DNA of 64,000 bases from Loktanella salsilacus (GTDB taxonomy: Bacteria; Pseudomonadota; Alphaproteobacteria; Rhodobacterales; Rhodobacteraceae). Below are positions 18,728 through 27,513 of this stretch, in pieces; within the stretch, counting starts at the first letter, position 1; each line of letters opens with the position of its first letter. Under the pieces are notes generated by a model. That model worked only from the letters and a program-made list of their open reading frames with translations. It searched no databases and was not told where the DNA came from. The stretch is taken from positions 62,001-126,000 of the forward strand of contig NZ_FOTF01000007.1 of the NCBI RefSeq assembly GCF_900114485.1, written 5' to 3'. The translations under genes and the position numbers were made by a program.

Positions 18728-19150
18728 AATGCGGTGTCTGTCGCCGGGGTGCAATTTGCGCGATTTTGTCCGGCGCTTGCTTTGACAGGTGCGCTGTTTT
18801 CGGGCGCGGCAGTCGCGGCGCAGCAAATTGCTGTGCCGTCTGGCGTCGAGTTTGCACTGTATGACGTGATTCTAGAGGAAGACGCCGGGATTGCGCGTTT
18901 TCGGTTTGTTGTGCCGGCGATTGCCCCTGCGGGCGCGCATCTGGAATTTGCTGATATTGTTGATGATCTGCAATTTGTCTGCGACAGAGTGATCGTGCCT
19001 GCGCTGCAAGGCAACGGCTGGAGCGAAGCTGAAATTGTGCTGTCTATTTCAGATCAGCGCGCTGATTTCGGAACTTATGATCCGGCTATTACTCAATTTT
19101 TTCAGCCGTTTCGGTTGAAAGATCAAACATGCATCTGGGAGGACTTTTGA
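18725..19150 (+). CDS. DUF6497 family exported protein
   Basis: A 141-residue protein with a probable signal peptide (ALALTGALFSGAAVAAQQ) and a compact domain matching the DUF6497 pattern I know from Rhodobacteraceae: VPSGVEFALYDVIL, ARFRFVVPAIA, DLQFVCDRVIVPAL, VLSISDQRADFGTYDP and the terminal QTCIWEDF. Two Cys in the mature part (DLQFVC, TCIW) could form a disulfide. Function unknown. The ATG at 18725 sits in the repeat element; no good Shine-Dalgarno precedes it, although GGAG occurs at 18708-18711. A start further inside the signal peptide is possible. Confidence 0.7.
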   Translation: MNAVSVAGVQFARFCPALALTGALFSGAAVAAQQIAVPSGVEFALYDVILEEDAGIARFRFVVPAIAPAGAHLEFADIVDDLQFVCDRVIVPALQGNGWSEAEIVLSISDQRADFGTYDPAITQFFQPFRLKDQTCIWEDF

Positions 19151-19174
19151 TGCCAATGGATGCGATGGCAGTTT

Positions 19175-19198
19175 ACCGCCGCTTAAGCGGTGTTTTCC
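19175..19198 (+). terminator. candidate terminator after the DUF6497 gene
   Basis: ACCGC (19175-19179) pairs with GCGGT (19187-19191) around CGCTTAA, followed by GTTTTCC. A shifted CCGCTTAAGCGG palindrome is an alternative pairing. Placed 25 nt after the stop. Confidence 0.5.
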
Positions 19199-19346
19199 TG
19201 CCACTGTTGCGTGATCTTGCGCATAATACGCTATGCCGGATCGCCCGGCCTGCTAGGACTGTTTCGAGGGACGCAACAGAATCGTCCCTGAAACACATGC
19301 AGACCGGCGATCAACGCTGGCTGCGGCAGTCAGGTAGATCAGGCAA

Positions 19347-19460
19347 ATGTCGAACGGTTTTAAGCTATTTTGTGTCATGGCCCTTATGGCAGTTGTCGCT
19401 GTCAGCGGGTCAAAAGGCCAAGCCCGCGTTGGTTTGGGCGAGATCACAACAAACCAGTAA
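19347..19460 (+). CDS. possible 37-residue exported peptide
   Basis: A short frame from ATG 19347 to TAA 19458 encodes a lysine-bearing N-terminus (MSNGFKLF), a hydrophobic core (CVMALMAVVAVSG) and a small-residue cleavage-like segment (SKGQA), leaving only about 11 mature residues (RVGLGEITTNQ). It is either a tiny secreted or membrane peptide, a decayed signal peptide, or chance. The ribosome-binding site is weak. It lies 21 nt before the next gene. Confidence 0.25.
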   Translation: MSNGFKLFCVMALMAVVAVSGSKGQARVGLGEITTNQ

Positions 19461-19481
19461 CCCTGCACAGGGGGCTGCGTG

Positions 19482-19826
19482 ATGGAAAAGCATCGCGGTT
19501 TCCCCGGACGTCTGCCGGGCACTGATTATCAATTTGTGATTCGCCGCGGCCTGAAGGCAGGCGCGACCAAACTGGTGGAACGCGAGCGTTATGCCGACCG
19601 CAGGCCGCCGGATAAGCGGGCGGACGTCGGCTTTATGGAAGCGTTGTGGCTGCACTTTGGCGAAGAGCCATTCGTGCGGGGCAATCTGGACGCGGGCCGT
19701 CTGAGCTGGCTGTTCGGCCGAGAGGTCGTCGCGGTCGAGGATCCGTTTGATCCTGAAAGCTATGATGCGCTGCTGCGTATCGACGTCGCGCGGGCGCGGA
19801 TCAGCTTTCCAGAGATCTTTGCATGA
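19482..19826 (+). CDS. conserved-looking hypothetical protein, 114 residues
   Basis: Not recognised. A charged soluble protein without signal peptide or membrane segment; notable pieces are GRLPGTDYQFVIRRGLKAG, KLVERERYADRRPPDKRADVGF and ESYDALLRIDVARARISFPEIF. A CAGGGGG stretch at 19467-19473 lies about 8 nt before ATG 19482 and favours it over the GTG at 19479. Codon use is GC-rich at third positions like its neighbours, which supports coding. Its place between pccB and pccA hints at a link to that locus but gives no function. Confidence 0.6.
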   Translation: MEKHRGFPGRLPGTDYQFVIRRGLKAGATKLVERERYADRRPPDKRADVGFMEALWLHFGEEPFVRGNLDAGRLSWLFGREVVAVEDPFDPESYDALLRIDVARARISFPEIFA

Positions 19827-19951
19827 TGGCTTTGCCGCATCATTTAAGTGCGATGCACCGTGATGCGGCTGCCTTTTCGGCTTTGCTATCGTATAGCAAT
19901 CGCTTTTATGGGAACAAATCGGCGGCAAAGCGCCTTTTGTCCCTAATCGGG

Positions 19952-19980
19952 CTTGAGTTACTCGCTGACTCAAGTGATTT
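19952..19980 (+). terminator. candidate hairpin terminator downstream of the 114-residue protein gene
   Basis: CTTGAGT (19952-19958) pairs perfectly with ACTCAAG (19968-19974) around a 9-nt loop, then TGATTTTG. The rest of 19827-20016 is comparatively AT-rich and shows no convincing gene. Confidence 0.5.
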
Positions 19981-20016
19981 TGCGCCCATTAACAATCTAA
20001 TCAAAGGCAACATAAC

Positions 20017-20241
20017 ATGTTCAAAGCTACCTGGATCCTCGCCCCTATCGCAGCACTCGGCCTGTCTGCATGTGCCGGCTCTGGCATTGGTGACACCGAC
20101 CTGGAGCGCGGCGTTATCGGCGCAGGCGCAGGTCTGGTCGCAGCTGAAGTCCTTAACACGGACCCAACTGCAACGGCTGTTGCTGGCGTTGCCGCTGGCC
20201 TGCTGTGCGATGACGCTGGCATCTGCCGCAGCACCCGCTAA
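20017..20241 (+). CDS. small glycine-rich lipoprotein, 74 residues
   Basis: Signal peptide with lipobox LSAC (Cys19) followed by a short Gly/Ala-rich tract (GVIGAGAGLVAAEVL, AVAGVAAGLLC) resembling the glycine-zipper segments of small outer-membrane lipoproteins. Mature part about 56 residues with a Cys pair near the C-terminus (LLCDDAGICRS). Role unknown. It carries its own terminator, so it is probably expressed independently of pccA. Confidence 0.75.
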   Translation: MFKATWILAPIAALGLSACAGSGIGDTDLERGVIGAGAGLVAAEVLNTDPTATAVAGVAAGLLCDDAGICRSTR

Positions 20242-20279
20242 ATTCTCTGGCGCCATTTCGGCGCAAGGGACGATCATTT

Positions 20280-20313
20280 CCGCCGTCGAGGTTTACGCCT
20301 CGGCGGCGGTTTT
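20280..20313 (+). terminator. strong Rho-independent terminator after the small lipoprotein
   Basis: CCGCCGTCGAGG (20280-20291) pairs with CCTCGGCGGCGG (20298-20309) over 12 positions with one G-T wobble, then TTTT. It lies 38 nt after the lipoprotein stop and 21 nt before the pccA ATG, so pccA needs its own promoter very close by or relies on read-through. Confidence 0.85.
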
Positions 20314-20334
20314 GCGTTTGAAGGACTGATTCAC

Positions 20335-22332
20335 ATGTTCAAGAAAATTCTGATCGCCAATCGAGGCGAAATCGCCTGCCGCGTCATTAAGACGGCCCGC
20401 CGGATGGGGATCGCCACTGTCGCGGTCTATTCCGATGCGGACCGCAATGCCTTGCATGTGAAAATGGCGGACGAGGCGGTGCACATCGGCCCAAGCCCGG
20501 CCAATCAGTCCTATATCGTGATCGACAAAATCATGGATGCCGTGCGCCAAACCGGCGCAGAGGCGGTGCATCCGGGTTATGGTTTCCTGTCGGAAAACCC
20601 AAAATTCGCCCAAGCTTTGCAGGCCGCAGGCGTTGCCTTTATCGGGCCGCCCGTCGGCGCAATCGAGGCGATGGGCGACAAGATTACGTCCAAGAAGTTG
20701 GCCCAAGAGGCGGGCGTCAGCACCGTGCCGGGCCACATGGGCCTGATTGCGGACGCGGACGAGGCGATCAAGATCGCTGGCGAAATCGGCTATCCGGTGA
20801 TGATCAAGGCCAGCGCTGGCGGCGGCGGCAAGGGCATGCGGATCGCTTGGAAAGAGGACGAGGTCCGCGAGGGCTTTCAGTCGTCCAAGAACGAGGCGGC
20901 CAACAGCTTTGGCGATGACCGGATTTTCATCGAAAAGTTTGTGACCCAGCCGCGGCACATTGAAATTCAGGTCTTGGCCGATGGCCATGGCAACGCGGTT
21001 TACCTGCACGAGCGGGAATGCAGCATCCAGCGCCGGAACCAGAAGGTCATCGAAGAGGCACCAAGCCCCTTCCTTGACGAAGAAACCCGCGCCGCGATGG
21101 GTGCGCAGTCTGTCGCTTTGGCCCAGTCCGTTGGCTATACCAGCGCGGGCACGGTGGAATTCATCGTCGACGGGGATCGCAATTTCTATTTCCTAGAGAT
21201 GAACACGCGGTTGCAGGTCGAACATCCGGTTACGGAGCTGATCACCGGCATCGATTTGGTTGAACAAATGATCCGCGTCGCGGCTGGCGAAAAGTTAGCC
21301 TTTGGGCAAAGCGATCTAAAGATCAACGGCTGGGCGATTGAATCGCGCCTTTATGCCGAGGACCCTTATCGCGGCTTCCTGCCGTCCATCGGCCGTCTGA
21401 CCCGTTACCGTCCGCCTGTTGAAGAGGCGACGGACGCTTATGCCGTGCGCAACGATACCGGCGTGTTCGAGGGCGGCGAGATCAGCATGTTCTACGATCC
21501 GATGATCGCCAAGCTCTGCACTTGGGCACCGACGCGGTCCGAGGCGATTGACCACATGCGCCTAGCGCTGGACGGGTTCGAATTAGAAGGCATCGGTCAC
21601 AACCTGCCATTCTTGGCGGCGGTGATGGATCATCCCAAGTTCACCAGCGGCAATATGACAACGGCGTTCATCGAGGAGGAATTCCCCGACGGCTTCGACG
21701 GTGTCGCGCTGGGCGGCGATACATTGGTTCGCATCGCGGCAGCTGTCACGGCAATGCACCGGATCAGCGAAATCCGCCGCACGCGGATTACGGGGCGTAT
21801 GAATAACCACGAACGCACAGTCGGAACCGACTGGAATGTTGCGGTTCAAGGCCAGTCGTTTGACGCCGTCGTCAAAGCGGACCGCGCGGGCGCTGACGTG
21901 ACAATCGGGGCGCAAACGCTGCGGGTCGAAAGCGATTGGCTGCCGGGGCAACCTTTGGTGCGATTGTCCGTTGACGGCACACCGCTGGTGCTGAAAGCAG
22001 CCCGTATTCCCGGCGGCTACCGCGTGCGGCACCGGGGCGCCGACCTAAAGGTGCATGTGCGCACACCGCGTCAGGCGGAACTGGCGGGCCTGATGCTGGA
22101 AAAGGTCCCGGCAGATACGTCCAAGCTGCTGCTGTGCCCGATGCCCGGTCTGATCGTCAAAGTCGACGTGGCCGTGGGCGACGAAGTACAAGAGGGTCAG
22201 ACCCTGTGCACGGTCGAAGCCATGAAGATGGAAAACATCCTGCGCGCTGAACGGCGCGGTGTGGTGTCCAAGGTCAACGCCAGCGCGGGCGACAGCCTTG
22301 CGGTGGACGATGTCATCATGGAGTTTGAATGA
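20335..22332 (+). CDS. pccA: propionyl-CoA carboxylase alpha subunit (biotin carboxylase + biotin carrier)
   Basis: A 665-residue subunit that carboxylates biotin with ATP and bicarbonate. The biotin carboxylase core spans about 1-450 (KILIANRGEIACRVI, ATP-grasp loop SAGGGGKGMRIAW, NTRLQVEHPVTE), followed by a BT-type linker domain and the C-terminal biotinyl domain with EAMKMEN (biotin-accepting Lys631). It pairs with pccB upstream and feeds methylmalonyl-CoA to ScpA downstream. The next gene overlaps its stop by 4 nt. Confidence 0.95.
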   Translation: MFKKILIANRGEIACRVIKTARRMGIATVAVYSDADRNALHVKMADEAVHIGPSPANQSYIVIDKIMDAVRQTGAEAVHPGYGFLSENPKFAQALQAAGVAFIGPPVGAIEAMGDKITSKKLAQEAGVSTVPGHMGLIADADEAIKIAGEIGYPVMIKASAGGGGKGMRIAWKEDEVREGFQSSKNEAANSFGDDRIFIEKFVTQPRHIEIQVLADGHGNAVYLHERECSIQRRNQKVIEEAPSPFLDEETRAAMGAQSVALAQSVGYTSAGTVEFIVDGDRNFYFLEMNTRLQVEHPVTELITGIDLVEQMIRVAAGEKLAFGQSDLKINGWAIESRLYAEDPYRGFLPSIGRLTRYRPPVEEATDAYAVRNDTGVFEGGEISMFYDPMIAKLCTWAPTRSEAIDHMRLALDGFELEGIGHNLPFLAAVMDHPKFTSGNMTTAFIEEEFPDGFDGVALGGDTLVRIAAAVTAMHRISEIRRTRITGRMNNHERTVGTDWNVAVQGQSFDAVVKADRAGADVTIGAQTLRVESDWLPGQPLVRLSVDGTPLVLKAARIPGGYRVRHRGADLKVHVRTPRQAELAGLMLEKVPADTSKLLLCPMPGLIVKVDVAVGDEVQEGQTLCTVEAMKMENILRAERRGVVSKVNASAGDSLAVDDVIMEFE

Positions 22333-22706
22333 GCCGCAGGCCGCCTCTTGTTCTGATCTGGGCTGTGGCCTGCATCGCTGCGGTGCTTGTGGCCTTTGGC
22401 GCGCTGGTGGTGATGATCCCCTCTGGCACCGTCAGCTACGCGACTGAAATGCCGCGCAGCGCGGTGACGGCACCGATGATCGCGGTTGTCGTGTTCTGGG
22501 GCATCGTGCGCGCGTGCGGTGTGCCGCTTGATCCGATGAAAACTTATGTTTTCGGCGCGCTTGCGGTTTACGGGATGCTGTATCTGGTGGGCCGTGTGCT
22601 GGCCGTCACAGGCATAAGCCCGCCGCTGGTGCTGGCGGTCAACCTGATCGCGCTGATGTCACTGGCATGGTGGTGGATCAAGCTGGCGGCGCAGGCCCGG
22701 CGATGA
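22329..22706 (+). CDS. small integral membrane protein, 125 residues
   Basis: Four predicted membrane helices (about 8-30, 45-63, 72-92, 97-117) and a basic N-terminus (MSRRPP). No family recognised. ATG overlaps the pccA stop as ATGA, implying translational coupling and probably an operon with the carboxylase, but no direct functional clue. Confidence 0.65.
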   Translation: MSRRPPLVLIWAVACIAAVLVAFGALVVMIPSGTVSYATEMPRSAVTAPMIAVVVFWGIVRACGVPLDPMKTYVFGALAVYGMLYLVGRVLAVTGISPPLVLAVNLIALMSLAWWWIKLAAQARR

Positions 22707-22731
22707 CGGCTTTAGCGTTGTCTGGCCTGCG

Positions 22732-23235
22732 TCACTGGTCCACGCCGCGCCGATCCTGCATTTCCTGCTGGCGCATCGGCATCTTGTCGATGGACCGTGA
22801 CAATTCCCGCACATCCCAAGGGCTTGGTTTGCGCGCCTTAATGGCCCCATCCTTGCCCATCAGCGCCAGCATGAACCCGCGCGGCCGCAGCCGTAGCCGG
22901 GTGTCGCTGCGGCCCGCTGGATCGGTATCAAAGATCACCACGACATCGCGCAACGCAAGCTCTTCGGCGCGGGCGGCCAAAAGCTCTATCTGCTGCACAA
23001 ACTGCGGGTCATTGGGCGAATCTGCAAACACCAGCACGGGGCGTGCGATCCATTTGAAGGCGTCCAAATCCAGCCCCGCCGCATCGACAAAGATGGTGCG
23101 GTCCGCGTTCCATGCCGCGACAGGATCGCCGGCAAGGTTGCTGATGGGATCGGTGGACGCGGCCTCTGCTTGCGCCAAGACGGGCGCGGCGGACAGGGTG
23201 GCAAGACAGGCAATTGCAAAAACTGTTTTCATCAT
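22732..23235 (-). CDS. DUF4174 domain exported protein
   Basis: A 167-residue protein with a Sec signal peptide (residues 1-21, LSAAPVLAQ). The mature part has the DUF4174 pattern: FKWIARPVLVFADSPNDPQFVQQIE, VVVIFDTDP, LRPRGFMLALMGKDG and the C-terminal SPWDVRELSRSIDKMPMRQQEM. The family looks like a thioredoxin-like fold without the CxxC pair; function unknown. ATG 23232, one codon in, is an equally good start. Convergent with the pccA-linked membrane gene. Confidence 0.8.
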   Translation of the reverse strand: MMKTVFAIACLATLSAAPVLAQAEAASTDPISNLAGDPVAAWNADRTIFVDAAGLDLDAFKWIARPVLVFADSPNDPQFVQQIELLAARAEELALRDVVVIFDTDPAGRSDTRLRLRPRGFMLALMGKDGAIKARKPSPWDVRELSRSIDKMPMRQQEMQDRRGVDQ

Positions 23236-23487
23236 ACCCTATCATATAGCCACTACGCACAGATTTACGATGCGCCATATTGCCTGTGCGGGCGCGGCGA
23301 ACAGGAATGGGACGTCATGCACCGGATGATCGCCCTGCGCCGCACCGATGACCTGACGTTTTTACGCGGCAGCGCTGCACCGTTTTTGACCTTTGCCTTG
23401 GTCGCTGCCATCAATGCTTTAACAGCCCACCGCTGGGCAGGGCGCGCCTGATCGCCGGGCCGCACAACATCATTTGGGGGGATACCG

Positions 23488-25614
23488 ATGACTGACAAAT
23501 CCACATGGGAAAAGATCGCAGCCAAAGAACTGCGCGGGCGCAGCCTTGACGATCTGACGTGGCACACCCTCGAAGGGATCGACATACAGCCGCTGTATAC
23601 GGCGGACGATATCGCGGATTTGCCCCATATGGGCGGGATCCCCGGCGCGGCCCCCTATACGCGCGGCGTTAAAGCCACGATGTACGCGGGCCGCCCTTGG
23701 ACGATCCGTCAATACGCCGGCTTTTCCACGGCCGAAGAATCCAACGCCTTTTATAAAGCAGCCCTTGCTGGCGGCCAGCAGGGGGTGTCAGTCGCCTTTG
23801 ATCTGGCGACGCACCGCGGCTATGACAGCGACCACCCCCGCGTCGAAGGCGACGTCGGCAAGGCCGGTGTGGCTATCGATTCCGTCGAAGATATGAAAAT
23901 CCTGTTTGATGGCATCCCGCTGGACAAAGTCAGCGTATCCATGACGATGAATGGCGCAGTGATCCCGATCCTCGCCAACTTTATTGTCACTGGGGAAGAG
24001 CAGGGCCATGACCGCCGCGTGCTGTCGGGCACGATCCAGAACGACATCCTCAAGGAATTCATGGTGCGCAACACCTATGTCTACCCGCCGGAGCCGTCGA
24101 TGCGGATCATTTCTGACATCATCCAGTATACGGCCGACGAGATGCCGAAATTTAACTCGATCTCGATCTCTGGCTATCACATGCAAGAGGCCGGGGCGAA
24201 CCTGGTGCAGGAACTGGCCTATACCCTTGCTGACGGGCGCGAATATGTGCGCGCCGCCATTGCGGCGGGTATGGACGTGGACAGTTTCGCAGGTCGTCTA
24301 TCGTTCTTCTTCGCCATCGGCATGAACTTCTTCATGGAAGCGTCCAAGCTGCGCGCCGCCCGCCTGCTGTGGAGCCGCGTAATGGAGGAATTCGAACCGA
24401 AGGATCCCAAGTCCTCCATGCTGCGCACCCACTGCCAGACCAGCGGCGTCAGCTTGCAGGAACAGGACCCCTACAACAACGTCGTGCGCACGGCCTATGA
24501 GGCGATGAGCGCCGTGCTGGGCGGCACGCAATCCCTGCATACCAATGCACTTGACGAGGCGATCGCCCTGCCGTCCGACTTTGCCGCCCGCATCGCCCGC
24601 AATACACAGCTGATCCTGCAAGAGGAAACCGGCGTCACCAACGTCGTCGACCCGCTGGCTGGCAGCTATTACGTCGAAAAGCTGACCCACGATCTGGCAG
24701 AGGCCGCTTGGGCGCTAATGGAGGAAGTCGAGGAGCTTGGCGGCATGACCAAAGCCGTCGCCTCTGGCATGCCCAAGCTGCGGATCGAGGAAACCGCAGC
24801 CAAGCGTCAGGCCGATATTGACCGCGGCACCGAAGTCATCGTCGGCGTGAACAAATACCGCAAAGACAAAGAAGACCCCATCGACATCCGCGACATCGAC
24901 AACGCAGGCGTGCGCGACAGCCAGATCGCGCGCTTGAAGACAACCCGCGACGGCCGCGATCAGCCTGCTTGCAACGCAGCCCTTGCCGAAGTCACCCGCC
25001 GCGCCCGCGACGGTGGCAACCTGCTAGAGGCCGCGGTAGAGGCCGCCCGCCAGCGCGCCACCGTGGGCGAAATCAGCGATGCGATGGAAGAAGTCTTTGG
25101 CCGCCACCGGGCCGAGGTCAAAACCCTCGCCGGTGTTTACGGTGCCGCCTATGATGGCGACGCCGGCTTCGCCGCGATCCAGAAAGACGTCGAAGACTTT
25201 GCCGCAGAAGAGGGCCGTCGCCCGCGCATGCTGGTCGTCAAAATGGGCCAGGACGGGCACGACCGGGGTGCCAAGGTCATCGCCACCGCCTTCGCCGACA
25301 TCGGCTTTGACGTCGACGTGGGCCCCCTGTTCCAGACTCCCGAAGAGGCGGCGCAGGACGCGATCGACAACGACGTCCATGTCATCGGCATCAGCTCTCA
25401 GGCGGCGGGGCATAAAACCCTTGCCCCCAAACTGATCCGCGCGCTTGAAGACGCAGGCGCTGGCGATATCCTTGTGATCTGCGGCGGTGTGATCCCGCAG
25501 CAGGACTACAAGTTTCTGACCGACGCGGGTGTCAAAGCCATCTTCGGCCCCGGCACCAATATCCCCAAAGCCGCCGCCGATATCCTGACCCTGATCCGCG
25601 CCACCCGCGACTAG
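23488..25614 (+). CDS. scpA: methylmalonyl-CoA mutase
   Basis: Adenosylcobalamin-dependent rearrangement of (R)-methylmalonyl-CoA to succinyl-CoA. A single 708-residue chain carries the TIM barrel ([60 protein letters not shown]) and a C-terminal cobalamin-binding domain with the DxHxxG motif DGHDRG (Asp589, His591), so it is the homodimeric ScpA type. With pccAB it completes propionate conversion to a TCA intermediate; an epimerase would be needed elsewhere. GGGGGG lies just upstream (23476-23481). Confidence 0.96.
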   Translation: MTDKSTWEKIAAKELRGRSLDDLTWHTLEGIDIQPLYTADDIADLPHMGGIPGAAPYTRGVKATMYAGRPWTIRQYAGFSTAEESNAFYKAALAGGQQGVSVAFDLATHRGYDSDHPRVEGDVGKAGVAIDSVEDMKILFDGIPLDKVSVSMTMNGAVIPILANFIVTGEEQGHDRRVLSGTIQNDILKEFMVRNTYVYPPEPSMRIISDIIQYTADEMPKFNSISISGYHMQEAGANLVQELAYTLADGREYVRAAIAAGMDVDSFAGRLSFFFAIGMNFFMEASKLRAARLLWSRVMEEFEPKDPKSSMLRTHCQTSGVSLQEQDPYNNVVRTAYEAMSAVLGGTQSLHTNALDEAIALPSDFAARIARNTQLILQEETGVTNVVDPLAGSYYVEKLTHDLAEAAWALMEEVEELGGMTKAVASGMPKLRIEETAAKRQADIDRGTEVIVGVNKYRKDKEDPIDIRDIDNAGVRDSQIARLKTTRDGRDQPACNAALAEVTRRARDGGNLLEAAVEAARQRATVGEISDAMEEVFGRHRAEVKTLAGVYGAAYDGDAGFAAIQKDVEDFAAEEGRRPRMLVVKMGQDGHDRGAKVIATAFADIGFDVDVGPLFQTPEEAAQDAIDNDVHVIGISSQAAGHKTLAPKLIRALEDAGAGDILVICGGVIPQQDYKFLTDAGVKAIFGPGTNIPKAAADILTLIRATRD

Positions 25615-25615
25615 G

Positions 25616-25670
25616 CTTCATCTTGCCGGAAATACTCCCGCCGGAGGCACCGTCCTTTGCAACGCAAAGG
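25616..25670 (+). repeat. dispersed intergenic repeat, copy B (scpA 3' side)
   Basis: CTTCATCTTGCCGG, then AAATACTCCCGCCGGAGGC, then the hairpin CCTTTGC-AAC-GCAAAGG (25654-25670). Bases 25629-25651 are identical to 11734-11756. It begins 2 nt after the scpA stop and may serve as its 3' end. Confidence 0.75.
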
Positions 25671-25734
25671 GCGGCACCTCTTGCATCCTCCTTCACTGCG
25701 TTGTCTCCTCTCGTTGCAATCGGCAGAGGTGAAC

Positions 25735-26340
25735 ATGCTAACACTTGACCACATCGCACTGGCCTGCACCGATCTGGCCGCTTCGGCCGACCTCCTGTCG
25801 CAGATGATCGGCGCGCCGCTGCAGACGGGCGGACAACATCCGCGCTATGGCACCCATAATGTGCTGCTGGGGATGGGGGATATCTACCTTGAGCTCATCG
25901 CCCGCGACCCGGACGCCGCACAGACGGGGCGGCCCACGTGGTTCGGGCTTGATCATTTCACCGGCCCGATGCGGCCCGCGAACTGGATCTGCCGCACCGA
26001 TGATCTGGGAGCTGAGCGGGCAAAAATGCCCGTCGATCCGGGCCCGGCAGTGCCTTTGACGCGCGGTGATCTGGTTTGGGACATCACTGTGCCGGACGAT
26101 GGCAGCCTGCCGCTGGACGGCGGGGTGCCGACGTTAATCCAGTGGGCGGCGGGCACCCGTCACCCGGTGGACCGGCTGCCCGATAGCACGTGCCGCCTGC
26201 AACACTGGACGGTGCACCATCCACAGGCGCAGATGCTGCAAAATACGCTGCCGCTGGTGGATCACCGCGTGCAGTTCGTCGCTGGCCCCGCCCGTTTTGC
26301 GATGACATTACAAACACCGCGCGGGATTGTGACGCTATGA
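25735..26340 (+). CDS. VOC (glyoxalase-like) family protein
   Basis: A 201-residue protein of the vicinal oxygen chelate fold: LDHIALACTDLAASADLLSQMIG opens the first beta-alpha unit, YGTHNVLLGMGDIYLELIARD carries the usual Glu ligand, and a second, less regular half follows. It fits the glyoxalase-like domain type rather than true lactoylglutathione lyase. Substrate unknown. ATG 25735 follows AGAGGTG; the GNAT gene overlaps its stop by 4 nt, so the two are coupled. Confidence 0.8.
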   Translation: MLTLDHIALACTDLAASADLLSQMIGAPLQTGGQHPRYGTHNVLLGMGDIYLELIARDPDAAQTGRPTWFGLDHFTGPMRPANWICRTDDLGAERAKMPVDPGPAVPLTRGDLVWDITVPDDGSLPLDGGVPTLIQWAAGTRHPVDRLPDSTCRLQHWTVHHPQAQMLQNTLPLVDHRVQFVAGPARFAMTLQTPRGIVTL

Positions 26341-26822
26341 TCCGGCCTGCGACGCCAGTTGACGCGGCTGCGATCTGCGGGATCTGGAACCCGGTGATCC
26401 GGGACACCACCGCGACCTTCACGGCGATTGAAAAGACCCCCGCCGGTATCACTGCGCTGCTGGCCGATAAGACCGCGATCGCCCATCCGTTCTGGGTCAG
26501 CACCGCAGGCGATGACATCACCGGTTTCGCCACCTATGGCCCGTTTCGGGGCGGCGACGGCTATCGCCATACGGTCGAACATACGGTCCATCTGGCCCCC
26601 GCTGCACGCGGTCTGGGGACAGGCCGCGCGCTGATGGCGGCGCTTTGTGATCACGCCGCGGGGCAGGGGATGCACAGCATGTGGGCGGGGTGCAGCGGCG
26701 ATAATCCGGGCGCGGTCCGCTTCCACGAACGCCTTGGATTCGTGCAGGTGGCGCATCTGCCGCAGGTCGGGCGCAAATTTGATCGCTGGATCGACCTTAT
26801 CCTTTTGCAAAAGATGCTTTAG
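26337..26822 (+). CDS. GNAT N-acetyltransferase, phosphinothricin-acetyltransferase-like
   Basis: A 161-residue acyltransferase. The N-terminus IRPATPVDAAAICGIWNPVIRDTTATF and the acetyl-CoA pyrophosphate loop RGLGTGRALM, then NPGAVRFHERLGF, match the Pat/MddA branch that acetylates phosphinothricin, methionine sulfoximine or related amino acids. The physiological substrate is unknown. The start is fixed by the ATGA overlap with the VOC gene. Confidence 0.85.
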   Translation: MIRPATPVDAAAICGIWNPVIRDTTATFTAIEKTPAGITALLADKTAIAHPFWVSTAGDDITGFATYGPFRGGDGYRHTVEHTVHLAPAARGLGTGRALMAALCDHAAGQGMHSMWAGCSGDNPGAVRFHERLGFVQVAHLPQVGRKFDRWIDLILLQKML

Positions 26823-26832
26823 GCTAAGTTTC

Positions 26833-27513
26833 ATGTCGATCTGGACCCGCATTGCCGATGCTATTGCCGCCCTGCGCGCAGGTGAAAGCCTGTTCGCCGT
26901 TTTTGACCGCCTGCGCACGCCGCCCGACCGGTCAGTCGCCTTTACCATCGCGGTCATCGCGCTGGGGGCCAAGATGGCCAAGGCGGACGGCACCGTGACA
27001 AGGTCAGAGGTCGCGGCCTTCCGCGAGGTGTTCCACATTCCCCCGCAAGAAGAGGCGCACGCCGCCCGCCTGTTCAACATGGCCCGCACCGATGTTGCCG
27101 GCTTTGAGGAATACGCCGCGGGCATCAAGCGCATGTTCGGCGACAACGACGCCCCGCTGTGTGATCTGATGGAAGGGCTGTTCCACATCGCCCTTGCCGA
27201 CGGAAACTACCACCCGGGAGAGGACGCCTTTCTATCCCGCGTGGCCGATATATTCGGTTTTGATGAACGCCGCTTTGGCCGCATCCGGGCGCAATTCGTG
27301 CCCGACGCTGCCCGCGATCCATACGACGTGCTGGGCGTCGCGCCAGATGCTGATTTGGCGACGATCCGGGCCGCGTGGCGCACGCAGGTCCGCGAAACCC
27401 ACCCCGACCGGATGCTGGCGCGCGGCGTACCAGAAGAAGCGGTGAAGCTGGCAGAAAAGCGGCTGGTGGCGATCAACCGCGCTTGGGAAGACATCTCGGA
27501 CCTGCGGCAGTGA
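26833..27513 (+). CDS. DjlA-type co-chaperone (TerB-like + J domain)
   Basis: A 226-residue protein with a helical TerB-like region (about 35-155; AKMAKADGTVTRSEVAAFREVF, HIALADGNYHPGEDAFLSRV) and a C-terminal J domain (about 162-226; DPYDVLGVAPDADLATIRAAWR, HPD motif in RETHPDRML). It would stimulate DnaK. Unlike E. coli DjlA there is no clear N-terminal membrane anchor. Its TGA overlaps the GTG start of the next gene. Confidence 0.87.
   Translation: MSIWTRIADAIAALRAGESLFAVFDRLRTPPDRSVAFTIAVIALGAKMAKADGTVTRSEVAAFREVFHIPPQEEAHAARLFNMARTDVAGFEEYAAGIKRMFGDNDAPLCDLMEGLFHIALADGNYHPGEDAFLSRVADIFGFDERRFGRIRAQFVPDAARDPYDVLGVAPDADLATIRAAWRTQVRETHPDRMLARGVPEEAVKLAEKRLVAINRAWEDISDLRQ

Noticed and set aside
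23317-23451. A 44-codon frame upstream of scpA with a possible membrane helix
   Set aside because: No strong ribosome-binding site, no recognised family and it lies where frames are open on both strands; not supported enough to call.
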